Positions 5,416 through 5,607 of a DNA stretch of 5,607 nucleotides are shown one piece after another. The translations under genes were made by a program, and so were the position numbers. The stretch lies in assembly GCA_947440715.1 (NCBI GenBank), contig CANETI010000187.1, positions 1 through 5,607 of the forward strand. The letters are read 5' to 3'. Numbering within the stretch: the first letter of the stretch is position 1; the number at the start of each line of letters is the position of its first letter. The notes under the pieces were generated by a model. That model was given only the letters and a program-made list of their open reading frames with translations. It searched no databases and was not told the origin of the DNA. Source of the DNA: Planctomycetota bacterium. Its GTDB lineage: Bacteria > Planctomycetota > UBA11346.

Positions 5416-5607
5416 ATGGATTTAGGACCGCTAATTGGTTTGTTTGAAAGCTTTCCGTTGGCGATTCTCATTTTTGTCCGCGTGAGTGCACTTTTTGTTT
5501 CAGGTCCGGTCATGGGCGATGGTTACATCCCGACGCCAATTAAAGCGGTATTAGCCTTGGCTGTAACGACGGTACTGTGGCCATTGGCGTCCAGCACCTC
5601 ACCGATC
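5416..5607 (+). CDS. fliR: Flagellar type III export gate protein FliR (N-terminal 64 residues only)
   Basis: FliR is the single-copy subunit that completes the FliP/FliQ/FliR export gate. Only its first 64 residues are in the window; the full family length is about 250-260. The visible part has the usual start: a short polar N-terminus (MDLGPLIGLFESFP), then a first membrane helix with the family-typical ILIFVRVSALFVSGPVMG, then IPTPIKAVLALAVTTVLWPLA as the second helix. The Arg in FVRVSALF and the Pro-Val-x-Gly turn are characteristic. The ATG is the only good start after the in-frame stop at 5398. No clear ribosome site precedes it, so translation may depend on coupling from upstream. Position and motifs together make the call strong despite truncation. 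Confidence 0.93.
   Translation, partial: MDLGPLIGLFESFPLAILIFVRVSALFVSGPVMGDGYIPTPIKAVLALAVTTVLWPLASSTSPI

Noticed and set aside
1..5607. CRISPR arrays, tRNA or rRNA genes, insertion sequences
   Set aside because: No regularly spaced repeats, tRNA-like folds, rRNA sequence or transposase coding was seen.

Overview
The window looks like chromosomal DNA from a flagellated bacterium of roughly balanced base composition. Genes are densely packed and there is no sign of a plasmid, phage or insertion sequence. The glycyl-tRNA synthetase is the single-chain, dimeric (eukaryote/Thermus-like) type rather than the two-subunit type of most proteobacteria. Its N-terminal phrasing (RGFVFQSSEIYGG, DYGPLG) reminds me of planctomycete and related enzymes, but I cannot fix the phylum from this window alone.

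Layout, left to right. (1) 1-1742, minus strand: glycyl-tRNA synthetase lacking only its C-terminal tail, with an unusual internal insertion of about 85 residues. (2) 1743-1842: a 100-bp spacer. (3) 1843-3310, minus strand: three genes read leftward and joined by two 4-nt ATGA overlaps. In transcription order they are a ~105-aa protein resembling the small N-terminal domain of some HD-GYP regulators, an unrecognised 101-aa ORF, and a 283-aa HDOD-domain protein. The middle ORF carries a strong long inverted repeat (2777-2857). (4) 3311-3491: the divergent intergenic region, with a candidate sigma-54 type promoter on each strand. (5) 3492-5607, plus strand: fliO, fliP, fliQ and the start of fliR, the core membrane genes of the flagellar type III export gate, in their classical order.

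FliP, FliQ and FliR form the export gate through which flagellar rod, hook and filament subunits leave the cell, and FliO assists assembly of FliP. The divergently transcribed HDOD cluster probably encodes signalling or regulatory proteins. Its position back-to-back with the export genes suggests, but does not prove, a link to motility control. The synthetase is housekeeping. The most notable items are the palindrome inside the coupled small ORF, the compositionally distinct insertion in the synthetase, and the paired -24/-12-like motifs in the divergent region. I saw no convincing new defence, CRISPR or mobile system.
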